DNA of 64,000 nt, taken from assembly GCA_014084085.1 (NCBI GenBank), contig NPFB01000006.1:328027-392026 (forward strand), in the 5' to 3' direction. The translations under genes were made by a program, and so were the position numbers. The notes under the pieces are model-generated. The model was not told the DNA's origin. It searched no databases and saw nothing but the letters and a program-made list of their open reading frames with translations. Of this stretch, positions 40,144 through 52,200 are shown piece after piece. Every line of letters starts with the position of its first letter. Position 1 is the stretch's first letter. This DNA comes from Hondaea fermentalgiana (lineage: Eukaryota; Sar; Bigyra; Thraustochytrida; Thraustochytriidae).

Positions 40144-41309
40144 GTGAGCGTTGGCTGCTCAAAGGCTGGCCTCGCCGCGGCTCGCCCTTTTTGGATTTGC
40201 TTGCCTCGCGCGGCGCCGCTCGAGTGCTCCCGCCACCTCCCTCTCCCTCCTCTCTCTCTCTCTCTCTCCCTCTCTCCCTCTTCTCTGCGCCAGTCAAGCG
40301 TGGAGTCGAGCCAAGGGCGCGCGAGCCGAGCCGGGTCAGGCCCGGTCAGGTCGCGCAAGAAGCCGAACCGCGCGTGCTGCGATGTGCGTATGGACGGATG
40401 GATGTATGTATGGACGGTAGGGAGAGAAGGAAGGAAGACGAAGGAAAGAAAGCCTTGTGCCGCTTCGGTGCGCGAGTCGTGCAGTTTGTTTGCTTGTTTG
40501 TAGCATGTTTGTGAAACTAGTCCTCCCTGGCTGGCTGAATCCGGGTTGGTTTGCCCGGCTCGACCTGCCTAGCTGCGCCGCCGCGCGCGCCGTTGGTAGC
40601 GGTGGCGGTGCGGCCAGCCACTCTGCCAGCTGCGAAGCCGCCTCTGGTCCCTCTCTCTCTCTCTCTCTCCCGCCACGTGCAGCTCGGCTCGGCGCTCTGC
40701 GCTGCTGTGCTGTGCTGTGCTCTGCTTTGCTATGCTCTCCACCACTGTCACTTCACTCTTTCTTTTCTCCCTCTCCGAGTCTTCTCGGCCACACTCGCGC
40801 CACAGCCACTAACGACCGCGCCGCCGCCGCTCGCTTGCTCCGCCTCGCCCGCCTGCAACGCGCGGCGGCGCGGAGGGCTGGTCGCGGGCGGGCGGTACCG
40901 AGGCCGGCGCTGCACAGGCGGCGGGCGAGGGCGCGCGCGGCAGGTCGCTGTGCACAGCAGAGGCTCCGCGGCACGAGACAACGCAACGCAGGTCTGTTTA
41001 GGTCGCTCGCTGGTCTCGCAGCGGCAGCGCGCGACACGTGCCTGCTCCTTCCGCGCGCGCGCCGCGCCTCGGATGGCTTCGCCCCGGCTCCCGCCCTCGC
41101 GCCGGCACGCGCGGCGGCGGCAAGAGCGGCAGCGCAGGGCAGCAGGAGCGGCAGCGCAGCTTGCAGTTGCTGATGCTGGCGGCAGCGCCAGCAAGCGCAG
41201 GCAGGAGCGGCGGCGGCGGCGTGTCATTGGAGCGGCGCCCGCGTCACAGTCACGGCAGCGGCGGCGCCGCGCGTGCAGCCTGCGCAACGCAAAAGCGGCG
41301 GCGCCCCTA

Positions 41310-41345
<36 letters not shown>

Positions 41346-42999
41346 TGTTCTTTTCTCCGAGGCGGGCAATCTCCCGGGGGCACAGCGAGAGAGACAGGGA
41401 GGCGCGTGCACAGGGAGAGAGAAAGAAGGAGAGAACGAATGCCAAGAGCGAGAGAGAGAGAGAGTCGTTTCGCCGCGCGCCGCACTGTGGCCGCCAGCAG
41501 CTGTGGTGCCTGCCGCTCTCCCTCGCGTGCCTACCTGGCGCCGCCTCCGAGGCCCGGCGGCGCGAGCTAGCTTGCTTCGAAGTCCACGGCCGCTGCGCTG
41601 CGCTGCGTGGCGCACCCGGCCGGCGCTGCTGCAGTGCAGGTGCAGCTGCTGCAGCTACCGTCACGGCAGGTGTCTGGAAGGAGGGGCGGGGATGAGGGCT
41701 CTGTGCGCAGGGGGAGGAGAAACAGAAGGAAGAAGCACATACTATGGCAGTATACCGACAGACGCCCTGAGTCGGTCCTTTTCTTTCCTTTCTTTTACGG
41801 TTTTCAGTTTTGTTCGAACATCCAAAAAATTGTTTTCGTGCGGAGAAAAGAACGGTCATCCGAACGAACGTATTTTGAAGATAACCGTTGATTGATGGTC
41901 GGTCGATCGTTCGACCGGCTGCGGCCTGACTGACTTTCGGCTACTGACGGACTCCGTGCGGTGCGCGCGTGTGTAAGCGGAGAATGAGCCGCCGCACTGC
42001 ATGCGAAGAACGAACTGGCGAGTGGTAGTAGCCTTGCAGGCGGCACGGCGCACAGAAGGATGACTTGGCGCGCTTTGGGACTCGTGAACATTCTTTCTTT
42101 CTCACCTTCCTTTCTTTCTTTCCTTCTTTTCCAGCATTTGTTTTTTCCCTTCCGAGCTCTTCCGAGTTGACCGTTCCACCACGGATTCCGCTTTATCGGT
42201 TTCAAGAGGAACTCTGCCATCTCGATGCGAATGGCAGTGGTGCGACGGTCCTTGCATTGCTATTCCGTTGAATTGCCTGGCAAGCAAAGCATGAGCAGCC
42301 CTGCCAGCTGGCAAATAAACGCCGGACCGTCGCACCGCAGTCACTTGCGTCGCTTGCGCCGTGTAACGTTCACGTTCGACACGTCTGTGCTTCCGACATC
42401 AAGAAAGCAAAGCATGGCGTGGGTCTATTGTATCGTCGCTCGTTTGTCGAGCGTACCTACGAAAAACAAGCAACCCTTTCTTTCCTCTTCTCACGGTTTC
42501 AATTGTTCCGCCATCAGTAGCAGCAGCAGCAGCAGTAGCAGCAGCAGTAGCAGCAGCAGAAGCTGGTTGGATGGATGGCTGCTCGCCTGCTGATGAATGT
42601 CCCATCGCGGGTCCGACGATTTGGGCTTCGAAAGTTGGCTTCAAGTAGCACAAGTTTATCTCGCGCCTCGCAAACTTGGACTTTCTCTTTCAACCTCTTT
42701 TCTCATCTTTTTTCAAGTTCCAGGTGTTTCGAAATAGCACCATACGCTCACGTAAATCGAGGGAGGCGGCGCGTGCAAGCACACCTGCGCGGTGAACAAA
42801 AATGCTGCTTCGCCAGCCATTGCCACGGCCAGCATCTTTTTGCTCTCAAAGCTGACCCGAAACAAATGATGCCCTTTTGTCACTTTGCTGTCATTGCCAG
42901 GCAGGCAGCAGCAACAGCAAGTCATACCTCTTAAGTTGCGATCAAATGGTGTGGTCGACAGGACGAAAGGTGCATCGGTAGAGGCCACCTATTGTTGGC
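39898..42999. other. Gene-free spacer between metalloprotease copies, part 1
   Basis: No gene can be supported; the open frames are Ala/Arg/Ser-rich or simple-repeat translations. The section holds an 18-unit CTG run (listed separately), TC dinucleotide runs (40243-40280, 40651-40669), a TGCTC/TGTGC pentamer stretch (40691-40738), a TTTC run (41308-41343), AG runs (41448-41463) and an AGC/AGT triplet run (42519-42560). Confidence 0.5.
40089..40142. repeat. Perfect CTG/CAG trinucleotide run, 18 units
   Basis: Eighteen uninterrupted CTG units on the plus strand (CAG on the minus strand), about 190 bases upstream of the first metalloprotease ATG. In the minus-strand frame it would encode 18 Gln, but the surrounding frame has no supported gene, so it is treated as a microsatellite in the 5' region. 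Confidence 0.9.
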
Positions 43000-45900
43000 T
43001 GGCTGGCTGACTGGCTGGCTGGCTGCCACGGCGGCCGCTTCGCTCCCGACTTCATCAGCCGTTCTACGTACAGGCCGGCCCGGCTTCATTGCCGTCACTC
43101 TCAAATCTCGACAAGAGTGTGCGTCTACGCGGCAGCAGCGGGTCCTGGTCAGTCGCCGCAGCATCGTCCTCCTCGTCGTCGTGATCGCCCTCCAGTAGCC
43201 ATCCATCCGACCCCCGTCCATCCCTCGCGTTCGCCGTGCTCGTCCCGTCCTTGCTCGCGCGCTCGCCTCCGCGTCTCGTCTTGCGCAGCAGCGGCCATGC
43301 CAGCGCGAGCCCGCCGTGCTCCGCGCCGGCACTGGGCTGGCCACGGCACTGCATGCGAGGGCAAAGCGTCGGAACTCGTTTGCTCTCTTCCTCCAGAGGC
43401 CGGTCCGCGCCGGGGTGTCCGCTTGGTCACGGCGCGGCGCGTGCAGCGGCTCCCCATGTGAGTAAGCGAGGCGAGCAAGGTCCTCTGCGGAAAGAAAAGC
43501 GGCCAAGGGAGGGACGGAGGAAGGAGGGAGGGAGGGAGGGTGGGCTGGGCCCGCGGACGCGGACGCGGACGCGGCGCAGGCGACTTCGGGGCAAGGCGAG
43601 GACGACGGATTGAGGACGAAGAAGTCGACGGTAAATAGTGATGGAAAACGAAGAGTGTTGCCAAGAAGAGCCTAGCTGTCTGCTCTGCATGCGTGCGTGC
43701 TTGTTGTCGGTCGGTTGGCCGCGCGGCTACGAACAAGCAGGGACGGTCCGAAAAGCGGGCGCACGCCAATCTTTTCTTTTTGGAGCCTGCTGCTGCTGCT
43801 GCTGCTGTTGAAGCTGGCTGGTCGCGTCGCTGCTACGAGCAGCTTTTGCAGATGGAATTTATGAATCGGACGGAAGTGTCGGTATCGTTTTTCAAGGCAA
43901 AGTAAGCAGTGGAGTGGGATATACGCCGAATTTGACCCGTTGCCGACCATGACTTGAGATCTTCCCTTGCCGCGATCTTCGTTGGTTGGCGCTGATCCAC
44001 TTTGATCGCGGTGCGTTTTTTTTTTCCACTGGCTGGCGTGAGGTCACAAGAGAGGTACACCATGACGCGTCCGTCGAAATCCACGATAATTTATAGCAGC
44101 CGGACGCTTTATCTGCCCCGTCTCTGGAAGCTTGCTGCAACCAGCAGCTAGCTGCAGCTGGTGGCACATTCATGGTCAACCTATCGAGGTCCTAGCGTTC
44201 ACTCAACGAGAGTCCCGTGTCCCATTTTCCTCCTTTTCTTTCGGAAAATCCCGGTCCACAAGAATTTCAGCCGCCTGGCCATTGCCGTTCGTTCGAACGT
44301 TCTATCGTTTGCCCAATTGCAGCTTGCGCAAACAAGCTTTTCTCCAAGGCTTGCTTGGTTGGCGGCTTGAAATCTGTGATCAATTTGCACAAAATGATAA
44401 AGTAAAAGCTTGTCCTGGGGTCGATCTTAGAAAGTATTTCCGCGACCAAAAACTGTCCCGTGTCGCCCACTGCCATTGTCTTGCCGGTTTTCTCACCTTG
44501 CCTCGATCGAGGCCTCATACGTTTCCGTTCGTTTATTTGCACAATACTCGTCGATGAAGTCCCAGGTGGCTGTGGCTCTCGAGACGAAGAAAGGGAGTCA
44601 CCGCTGCACTTTACTGCACTGCACTGCACTATGCTGTGCTGCAATACACAGCGGCGTTGTACTGCACTGCACTGGTCTGCACTGCACTGCACATTGTACG
44701 GCACTGCACTGCACTGCACTGCACTGCACTGCACTGGTCTGCATTTCTCTTGCATCGACATGCGACTTGCTCTTTCTGGCCTAGCCTGGCAAGCCTTCCG
44801 TTGGCAAGCTTCGTGTGCACGCCTCCGACGCTGTTACCGGCAGCGCTCGGAGCTCCACGGAAACGAACCTCGCTTCACATCTCCATCCATCTCCAACCAA
44901 CCACTCTCCTCGCAGCAGCCGCAGACCGTCCCGGACGCTTCGCGCCGCCCCCCTGCCACCCGCTGCCGCTGCCGCCCGCCAGGAAGCGGTGGGACCGCCG
45001 AGTCGCGCCGCACCCGCTCGCGCCGCCTCGGAGCTCTCGCGGGTGAGATCACTCGCTCACCAGGGTCACTTCATTCGCTCCTTTCCCTTCACTTCACTTC
45101 ACTTCGCGCGCCCGGCGGTGCTTGCTCGTGCAGAGGCAAGTCCCGAGAACGGGGCTCGAGGCAGAAGCTGCATGCTGCTGCTGGCTGCTGGCGACGCGAC
45201 CGCCCACCCAACCGGCCGATCAAGGGATCGATCCGCGGCGCCGACGCAGGCGATCCCCGTGGCGGCGCGGCCGACCGACGGCGCGTGCCGCTGAGCTTGC
45301 AGCAACAATGCGAAAGAGGCAGGGAGAAGCAAGGCGCTGCTGCCGCCAAAGCAGCGAAGATCGGCACCATCGACGCACGCACGCACGCACGCACGCACGC
45401 ACGTATGGCGTGCAACCAAGTGGCCGGTTTTCTGGAGCGAGAGGCCAAGTGGTGTGACGTCGTGGATGTTGCAGAGCGATGACAGCAGTGCAGCGATGAG
45501 AGCGAGCGGACCTCGGCTTTGAGTGCCTGGCCCGCTTCCGGCCGGCGGACCTTCCAAGCACTCGCATGCGCAAGGGCGCGAGCCGATCTGCCGGGAACGC
45601 TCGTGTTATCAACAACCGGCTGGGAGGTATACGAAATCAACGAGCGAAGCGAGGAATGCGCGTTCGCTGGTGGAACGAGTGCCTGGTGCGTTCGAAGGTT
45701 GTGCGCAATTTGCACAACAGCTTGCGGGACTTGGCCAAGGAGACGCAGGGCAGAAACTTGACTGTGAACTTTTGAAAGCGCTCGGCAGCAGCTTACTTTA
45801 CCTTTGTGTCTTGATCCTCTTTTGTTTCCTTGTCAACATGGCTTTTCACAATGAACAGGTCTGTATCTTTCCATTCTTTATCGCGAGGCCATCTGAACAG

Positions 45901-46692
45901 GATCTTGGCGCAATACTCTTCTGCGCTGCAGCTGACTGGGATCCGTGTAATCCAAACTCTGGAGAATGATCGCTTTTTTCTAAGCAATTTGGTACAGGAT
46001 ATGATGTGGAAATGTCAGCGGTTCGCTTTTTCTCTGAAGAGAAGAGTGGTAAAAACCCTGACGAACTTTGCTCCATACGGGAAGCAAAACGAAGAAGACA
46101 TCGCCTCTTCCCTTTGGAAAAGATGTGCGCAAATTCAGGAGATGGGTGAGCTTGGTAACGTATAGAAGATTACAATTCTAGTAACAGCAAAGTTCTTTTT
46201 TTAAGAAGTTTCCAATGGACAGTGACTCATGCATGGCATGGCACCGTTGCACTCAACAATCAATCAATGAATCAATGCATCAATGTTTCTTGTATCGGTT
46301 AAATCAGAATAGACACAAAATGGGGCAATCACAAACACAGATCTCCGAAGGGTCAATGCGCGCGAGCGTCGCGCGCGGGGGCAGTCACAGATTGACAAAA
46401 AGACGGAGAATAGGATCTCTACCAGAGAGATGTCAGAAAGCTCAATACGAGCACGAGCGAGCGGCCGGGTGTCGTCAGTCATGGGGGTCAGAGAGTCACA
46501 CACAAATGATGAATCAATCAGACGCCCGGCGCGCTCTTGTCATGAACTAGGGTCATGTCGTGTCATGTTCTTGGTAAAAAGAAAAGAGGTCGGCGCAAAG
46601 TAGTCAGAACGAGCTTGAGGCGTTCAGTCAAATCATAAAATTCGCAATTGGGCGAGCAAGAGCCATTGCAGCACAAGCCAAGCAGCAGCAGT
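43000..46692. other. Gene-free spacer between metalloprotease copies, part 2
   Basis: Low-complexity GC-rich DNA with a CTGG run (43000-43025), a CGGACG run (43552-43578), TGCAC pentamers (44603-44743), CACTT pentamers (45086-45105) and a CGCA run (45372-45403). From about 45560 to 46680 the composition shifts to lower GC with ordinary-looking open frames on both strands (see findings). No product is recognised, so none is called. Confidence 0.45.
44603..44743. repeat. TGCAC pentanucleotide array
   Basis: Interrupted tandem copies of TGCAC (equivalently ACTGC). The longest perfect block is near 44700-44733, with variants GGTCT and TGTGC between blocks. About twenty units in total. Confidence 0.85.
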
Positions 46693-49263
46693 CTAAAAGT
46701 AGCTGACGTGGCACTTCTTGGAGCTCGAATTCGGCGCAGGATCGACGCCGAACTCGTCTTCATTGCACTTGATTGATGTCTTGGACTCGTAAGTCTTAAA
46801 GACGTACTTGTCCTCAACTCCGTAGCGGACGATACCGGCCTTGGTCACGGTGCCCGACTTGCCGTTCTTGGCGAGGAGTTTGAAATCGAAAGTCATGGGG
46901 GCAAACCAGCAAAACTTCTTCTTCTGGTCCGGGATGGGGTCGAAGCCAAAAGTCTTGTCATTGCACTTGAACTTGGTCTTCTTGGTGATGTCTTCGAAAG
47001 CGTAAAAAGCGTAGTTATCATTGTTGCCGAAGCGGGCGAGGCCATCCTCGGTGATCTTGCACTTCCTGTTCTTCTTGGCACACTTTTTCGAGGGAAACGA
47101 GACGCCCTTGAGCACTGAAGGCGCCGCGGTAGGGGATACCGTGGGGTATTCGGTTGGGAAACTCGTAGGAAAGGACGTCGGAGAGCTGGTAGGAGCCTTG
47201 GTTGGGAAACTCGTGGGAGCTTTCGTTGGGGACTTTGTTGGTTTTGGTGTGGGCGGGCCCGAGTAGGTGCAGACACCCGTGCCATCGCCACAAATGCCCT
47301 CGGCGCCATCGTCGGTCGTGCAAGGCGTTCCGTAGTCGGCATAGCCAACGTATACGCTGTTTACCCTCCAGTTATAGCTGCAGGTGTTACCGTCCGTGCA
47401 CTTGACGCGGCAGCCGCTGTTCTTGTAGCCACACGGAGACAAGGAGTCGCTCTCGCACGGGTTGGTGCACAGACCGCCGCCACCGCAGTAGCCATCATCA
47501 CACGCAGTGTCAGCCGTAAGAAGCTTGTTGTCAACGCAGCACTCCTCGTCCGAGAGAGCGCCAGTGGAGTAAGGAGATCCAGAGGCAACCATGTAGAACT
47601 TCGAAGTACTGCATTCGACCGTGTCGTCGGTAAGCTTGCAGTTCTTGCAACCGTTACAGCTGGTGGAGCCATCGACACACTCGCACTCCTCATCGTCACT
47701 AATGACAGTGTTGCCACAGCCCGACTCATCGTCGTAAACGTTGATAAAAGCGCAAGAGCCAGAAAGGGCCGTCTCAAACTCTCCGCACATTTGATCGCGG
47801 CGCGCAAGGCGGAAGCGGTACAGGCTCGTTCCAAGAATCGTTCCGTCGCCATAGTCCATGATGCCACCCGTGGTGTACATTCCGTTCTCAAAGGAGTGCG
47901 TGGCAGCAAAGCCGTGGCCGAGTTCGTGGGCAAAGGTCTTCCACGTCCTGCTCGTCTTTTTGGTCACACCAGTGTTGTAGTTGAGGTTGCAGAGCGTACC
48001 GACGTAGGCGACACCAGAAGAGCTGGCGCTGCAGCCAGTGAAGAGGTGAAAGTGCGCGGCTTGCTCCTCGTCGTCATCGAGGGTTCGCACCCAGGTGGTG
48101 AGGTCATCGAGCTGGTCGGAGAGATCATAAGGGCACCCATCGCTCTCCGTGTAGTCGGCAAAGTCAGGCCAACTGCTCGGGCTCGCAGTATCGGTCGCAA
48201 TCCACGTATCCTGAATGACGAGCTTAATGTTCATCTGGATCGTGTACACCTGGGACGCCCGGGCGATAGCCGTCTCAAAGGCCTCTTGGACGTCGTCCTC
48301 TGAACCATAGATGCTGTAGAATGCGGCATCAGAGATGACGTTCACCAGGACCTCGTGGACGCGGTCATCGTCCGTGTAGCAGTCCGGGGTGAAGGCGTAG
48401 GCATCGGCGAGACGGCGACCCGCAGGCGAGAGCTCATCGCTGCTCAAGTCGGCAGTCTTGACGACTGCAGACTTTTTCGTCCTGGTTGCGTTCCTCGATT
48501 CATAGCCAGCCTTGACGAGACGGTTGATCTCAGAGGTCTCATCGCCGGGAAGAATGTTGAGGTCCTTGAGATTCTTGCTCTTAAGGATCACATCATTGGG
48601 GGCAGTGCGCTCGCTGCAGTCCGTGTCGTCATCATCCTCCTCCTCGTCATCAGCATCAAGATTGCGACGGAGGTGCCGAGAGCTTTCGGCGGCGCTGTCG
48701 TCGACGTTGGGAGGCAGGAGCGTGTCGTCGGCTCCAGTGACCTCGAGCCAAAACTCAGACTCGGGAAGGGTCGCGAGGTCGCGGCTGTTGATGTCCATGA
48801 GAAAGCGCTCACGATGAGTCACCTCGAACGACTTGGTGCCGTTGTGCACGAAGAGGTGGGCGCGGTTTTCCTCGGGGCGGTAGGAGCAGGTAAACCAGCC
48901 AAATTCGTGCTCGCCTTCAAAGATGAACTTTGCGTGCCTGTCTTCCCGAGTCTTGACAACGTGCTGGCCGTCGGGGGACCCAATGCGGAGCTTGCCGTTC
49001 TTGGAGTACAAGTTGCGCACGCGCGAGAGCTCGTGCGAGACGAAAACGTGATCGCCAGCGCGGACGTCGACCTGAATTTTGTCTTCATCAAGACGGCGCA
49101 CGGAGAAGTGCTCGACGGGATGGAAGAGGCGGTCCTCCTCATTCTCGTCGTCGTGGAAGTGCATAGCCTGCCTGTCGCTATCGAGGGCCGAGACCTGGCT
49201 CTGTCCGAGGATGCTGGCCGCGAGGGTCGCAGCCAGCACAATTGCGGCGGGAGTTGTCCGCAT
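46693..49263 (-). CDS. Secreted ADAM10/17-like metalloprotease, copy 2
   Basis: A single exon of 856 residues, a close paralogue of the gene at 37339-39897 over its whole length, including signal peptide, prodomain, catalytic, disintegrin-like, Cys-rich and C-terminal regions. The zinc site HELGHGFAATH again begins at residue 446, with GGIMDYG after it. Differences concentrate in the acidic prodomain stretch (NLDADDEEEDDDD replaces a shorter run) and in the Pro/Thr linker (about 668-718), which is longer here and built from KAPTSFPTKAPTSSPT-type units. The C-terminal pair of modules is conserved in Cys, FG and DPxP positions. Same strand as copy 1, so tandem duplication is the simplest origin. 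Secreted protease by inference. Confidence 0.87.
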   Translation of the reverse strand: MRTTPAAIVLAATLAASILGQSQVSALDSDRQAMHFHDDENEEDRLFHPVEHFSVRRLDEDKIQVDVRAGDHVFVSHELSRVRNLYSKNGKLRIGSPDGQHVVKTREDRHAKFIFEGEHEFGWFTCSYRPEENRAHLFVHNGTKSFEVTHRERFLMDINSRDLATLPESEFWLEVTGADDTLLPPNVDDSAAESSRHLRRNLDADDEEEDDDDTDCSERTAPNDVILKSKNLKDLNILPGDETSEINRLVKAGYESRNATRTKKSAVVKTADLSSDELSPAGRRLADAYAFTPDCYTDDDRVHEVLVNVISDAAFYSIYGSEDDVQEAFETAIARASQVYTIQMNIKLVIQDTWIATDTASPSSWPDFADYTESDGCPYDLSDQLDDLTTWVRTLDDDEEQAAHFHLFTGCSASSSGVAYVGTLCNLNYNTGVTKKTSRTWKTFAHELGHGFAATHSFENGMYTTGGIMDYGDGTILGTSLYRFRLARRDQMCGEFETALSGSCAFINVYDDESGCGNTVISDDEECECVDGSTSCNGCKNCKLTDDTVECSTSKFYMVASGSPYSTGALSDEECCVDNKLLTADTACDDGYCGGGGLCTNPCESDSLSPCGYKNSGCRVKCTDGNTCSYNWRVNSVYVGYADYGTPCTTDDGAEGICGDGTGVCTYSGPPTPKPTKSPTKAPTSFPTKAPTSSPTSFPTSFPTEYPTVSPTAAPSVLKGVSFPSKKCAKKNRKCKITEDGLARFGNNDNYAFYAFEDITKKTKFKCNDKTFGFDPIPDQKKKFCWFAPMTFDFKLLAKNGKSGTVTKAGIVRYGVEDKYVFKTYESKTSIKCNEDEFGVDPAPNSSSKKCHVSYF

Positions 49264-52200
49264 GTTGTTGTTTTCTTTTGTGCTGTTTTGGTTTGTTGTT
49301 TGCTTGTTGCGTCTTGGAGTTCTTCGTTCTGCTGCTGGTGCTGATGCTCGCCCAGGTCAGAACTCCGACTGTGAGCCAAGGACTCCTTGCTTGCTTCGTT
49401 TCTTGTCTTTGCTTCGTTGCGAGCAAGCTGCTCGCTTCGGCTATGCGCCGCGTTTGGGTTTTGGTTGCCCACCCGCCCGCCCGACCGGTCGATGGACCAC
49501 GGCCGTGTCTGCTCGTTCGCTTGCTTGCTTGGGTTCTTCTTTTGCTTCTCGCTACGGCGCGGCGCGGGCGCAAAAACAAAATTAAACAAACAAAAAGTTA
49601 AAAAGAAAACAAAAAATTGAACAGAAAAAGGAAACAAAAAAATTCTCAACCAGTGAAAATGGAACACCAACCAACGAAAGAAAGGAAGAAAGAAAAAAAA
49701 ACGTCAAACCAAGCCATCCACTCTTTGCCCACTGCCAGCGCGGCTGCCCTGTTGCCTGCTTGCTCTCCGTCCCTCTCCTTCTCCCTTGTTCCTCTCGAGC
49801 GGCCGGCCAGGGCGGGCGCGAGAGGGCGGGCGTTCTATCCCTCCCCCCTCCGGAGAAAGACTTCGATCGCCCCCCCCGGCCGCGGGCAGTCTGAGTCGAG
49901 TCGAGTCGAGTCGAGTCGAGTCGAATCGAGTCGAGTTCGTTGGTCGGGCGGGTTGAGCCGAGCCGCGTCGCGCGAGTCGCGTCGGATCGCTGCGCGCAGA
50001 GTCCGGCGGCCAGCGGGTGGAGCCGAGCCAGAGGCCGGCAGACCGAGCCGATCCGCGCAGGCGGGTCAGGTCGGCGCGGTTCGATCCAAGCAAGGCGGCC
50101 AGAAAAGCAGAAGCCTCGCCCCTCGCGGCGCGGCGCGGCGCGGAGCTCGCAAGGGAGCGCCTTGGTGGCGGGAGAGAGCTAGCTAGCTGCAGACGGCTGC
50201 GCCCTGCTGCCTGCTGGCTGCCGGTTGCGGCCTCTCCCGCCCGGCGGCCTCGGCAGAGCGACCTCCGCGCCGCGTCGCCATTGCAGACAATGGCGTGGCG
50301 TCCCCGCTCCGCGCGTGAATCCACGCGCAACCGAAGGCAGGCATTTCTAAAAAATAATATAAAATAATCGAAATTCAAAATTCAAAAAACCAATGTAAAA
50401 AGAAAGAAGGGAAAGAACAGCCAGGCTGCTTGGCGCGGCGGCGGCGAGAGAGAAAGTTTCCTCTCTGTTTGCAGAGGGGAGAAAGAGGGGGGGAGCGAAG
50501 GGAAAGAACGGGAAATTTGAAAGTGGTGCGAGAGAACGCCTTCGTTCACTGCACCGGGCCGCACATGGGCGAGCGGGGCGACGGCAATGGCGGCCGGCCG
50601 GGATGTGAGGTGGATGGATGGACGCGCGGGGCGAGCTGGCAACCGCGCTTCTGGTGGTGCGGCCTGCGGACGATTCGATTCGAGTCGCTTCGCCTCGCTT
50701 CGCCTCGCCTCGCCTCGAGGCGGAGCAGAGTCTCGAGCGGGCGGGGCGCGCCTCGCTGATGGACCGGCGAATTGACCGACCCTGCTGCAACAACAAAAGG
50801 AGGGGAGGGAACGATCGCGGAGGAAAGAAAGCAGCGAAGGGGCGAATTCCTGTGGCCGCCCAGCCAGGCAGGTAGGTGATGATCGGTAGGTACGAGCGAC
50901 GCCACCATCGAGGCTGCCTTTGTCCGATTTTGCGTGAAAAGAAAGGTTAGTTCACTCGTGTTGGACCTTTTTTTTTCAGCCTGCTGTCGTTGAATCGGTC
51001 GATAAGGTTTGGCACAACATGGCGCATGGCATGGCACATGGGGCGCAGAAAGAGCTTCTGCTCCCCTCGAGGATGATTGTTGCTCATTGATAAATTAAAG
51101 AGGCTGCAGCGCAGGTTGCTCTCGTGCTCGATTTCTCTCGGCGCTGTTTTTGCTTGCTGCCGCTGCCTGCACTTGTCTGCGTACAAGCATGCATGCAAGC
51201 ATGCATGTATCTTCCCTTCCTGTTGCCAGCCATGGAGTCTGTCTCCCTCGCACTCTTCGAGTGTGTAAGTATGTGTGTGACGGCGATGGCGCAAAGGTGA
51301 GCGGCGCGGAGCTTCCGCGGCAAAGCTGGGGGAGGAAAAGTTTTTCAACTTTATCAAAAATTGAGAAACTCGCTCCCGCCACGCCCGTTTGCATGCCTGC
51401 GTGCGGCCATGCGGCGGTTAAATCTCGCTTGCTCTCTCGCCGCGCCGCGGCCATACGAGCGGGGTGATCTCTCCCCGCCTGCCGCTAGCACGCACGAGCG
51501 CACGATCGCATGAGGTTAGGCATGGATTGAAAAGAAAAAGGGGGAAACTAAAAACAAGCAGGTTGGGCTCAGGCTGTTTCGTTGTGCGCTTGTTCTTTCC
51601 TCCCTCCCATCGTTCCCCCCCTGTTGGGCCTTGCTCGCTCGCTCGCTCGCCTGCCTGCCTGCTCCACTCACTCGTCCACGGTCGAACGAAGTATTGTCGG
51701 CGCGTCGCACATCGTGCTGCTGGCGCGTGTTTTCCTCTCTCTCCGACCAAGCCGCCGCGGCCTACTCCGCTCCGCTCAGCTTGGCTCAGCGCAGCTGCTG
51801 CTTCGTTTTGTTCCCCTTTTCTCGCTCAGTAGCAGCTTTCTCGCTATACCACCACTTCTTCTTTCGGCTCACAACTAGAAAACCAACCATTCAAATTAAC
51901 CAACCAAAGGCAACAAATAAATTCACCAAATCCGACTATTTAAGGTTCTGAATACGAACACCGCACCAAGAGGCGGCACTTGCAGGCTCAGCGCCGCGGC
52001 GGCGGTCAGCTGAGCGTTAAAGCTGCCAGGTCTGCGCCCGAGCGAGACAGACATGCGAAAAAGCAGCCGCTCCGCCCGAGCCAGGCGGCCAGCAGCAGCT
52101 GCAGGCGGCCAGGTCTCGAAAGGGCAGGCAGGCAGGCGCCTGCCTCGTCGATGGCCTCGATTCGCTCCACGCATTGTTTTATTTACCCCTTCCAAGCAGG

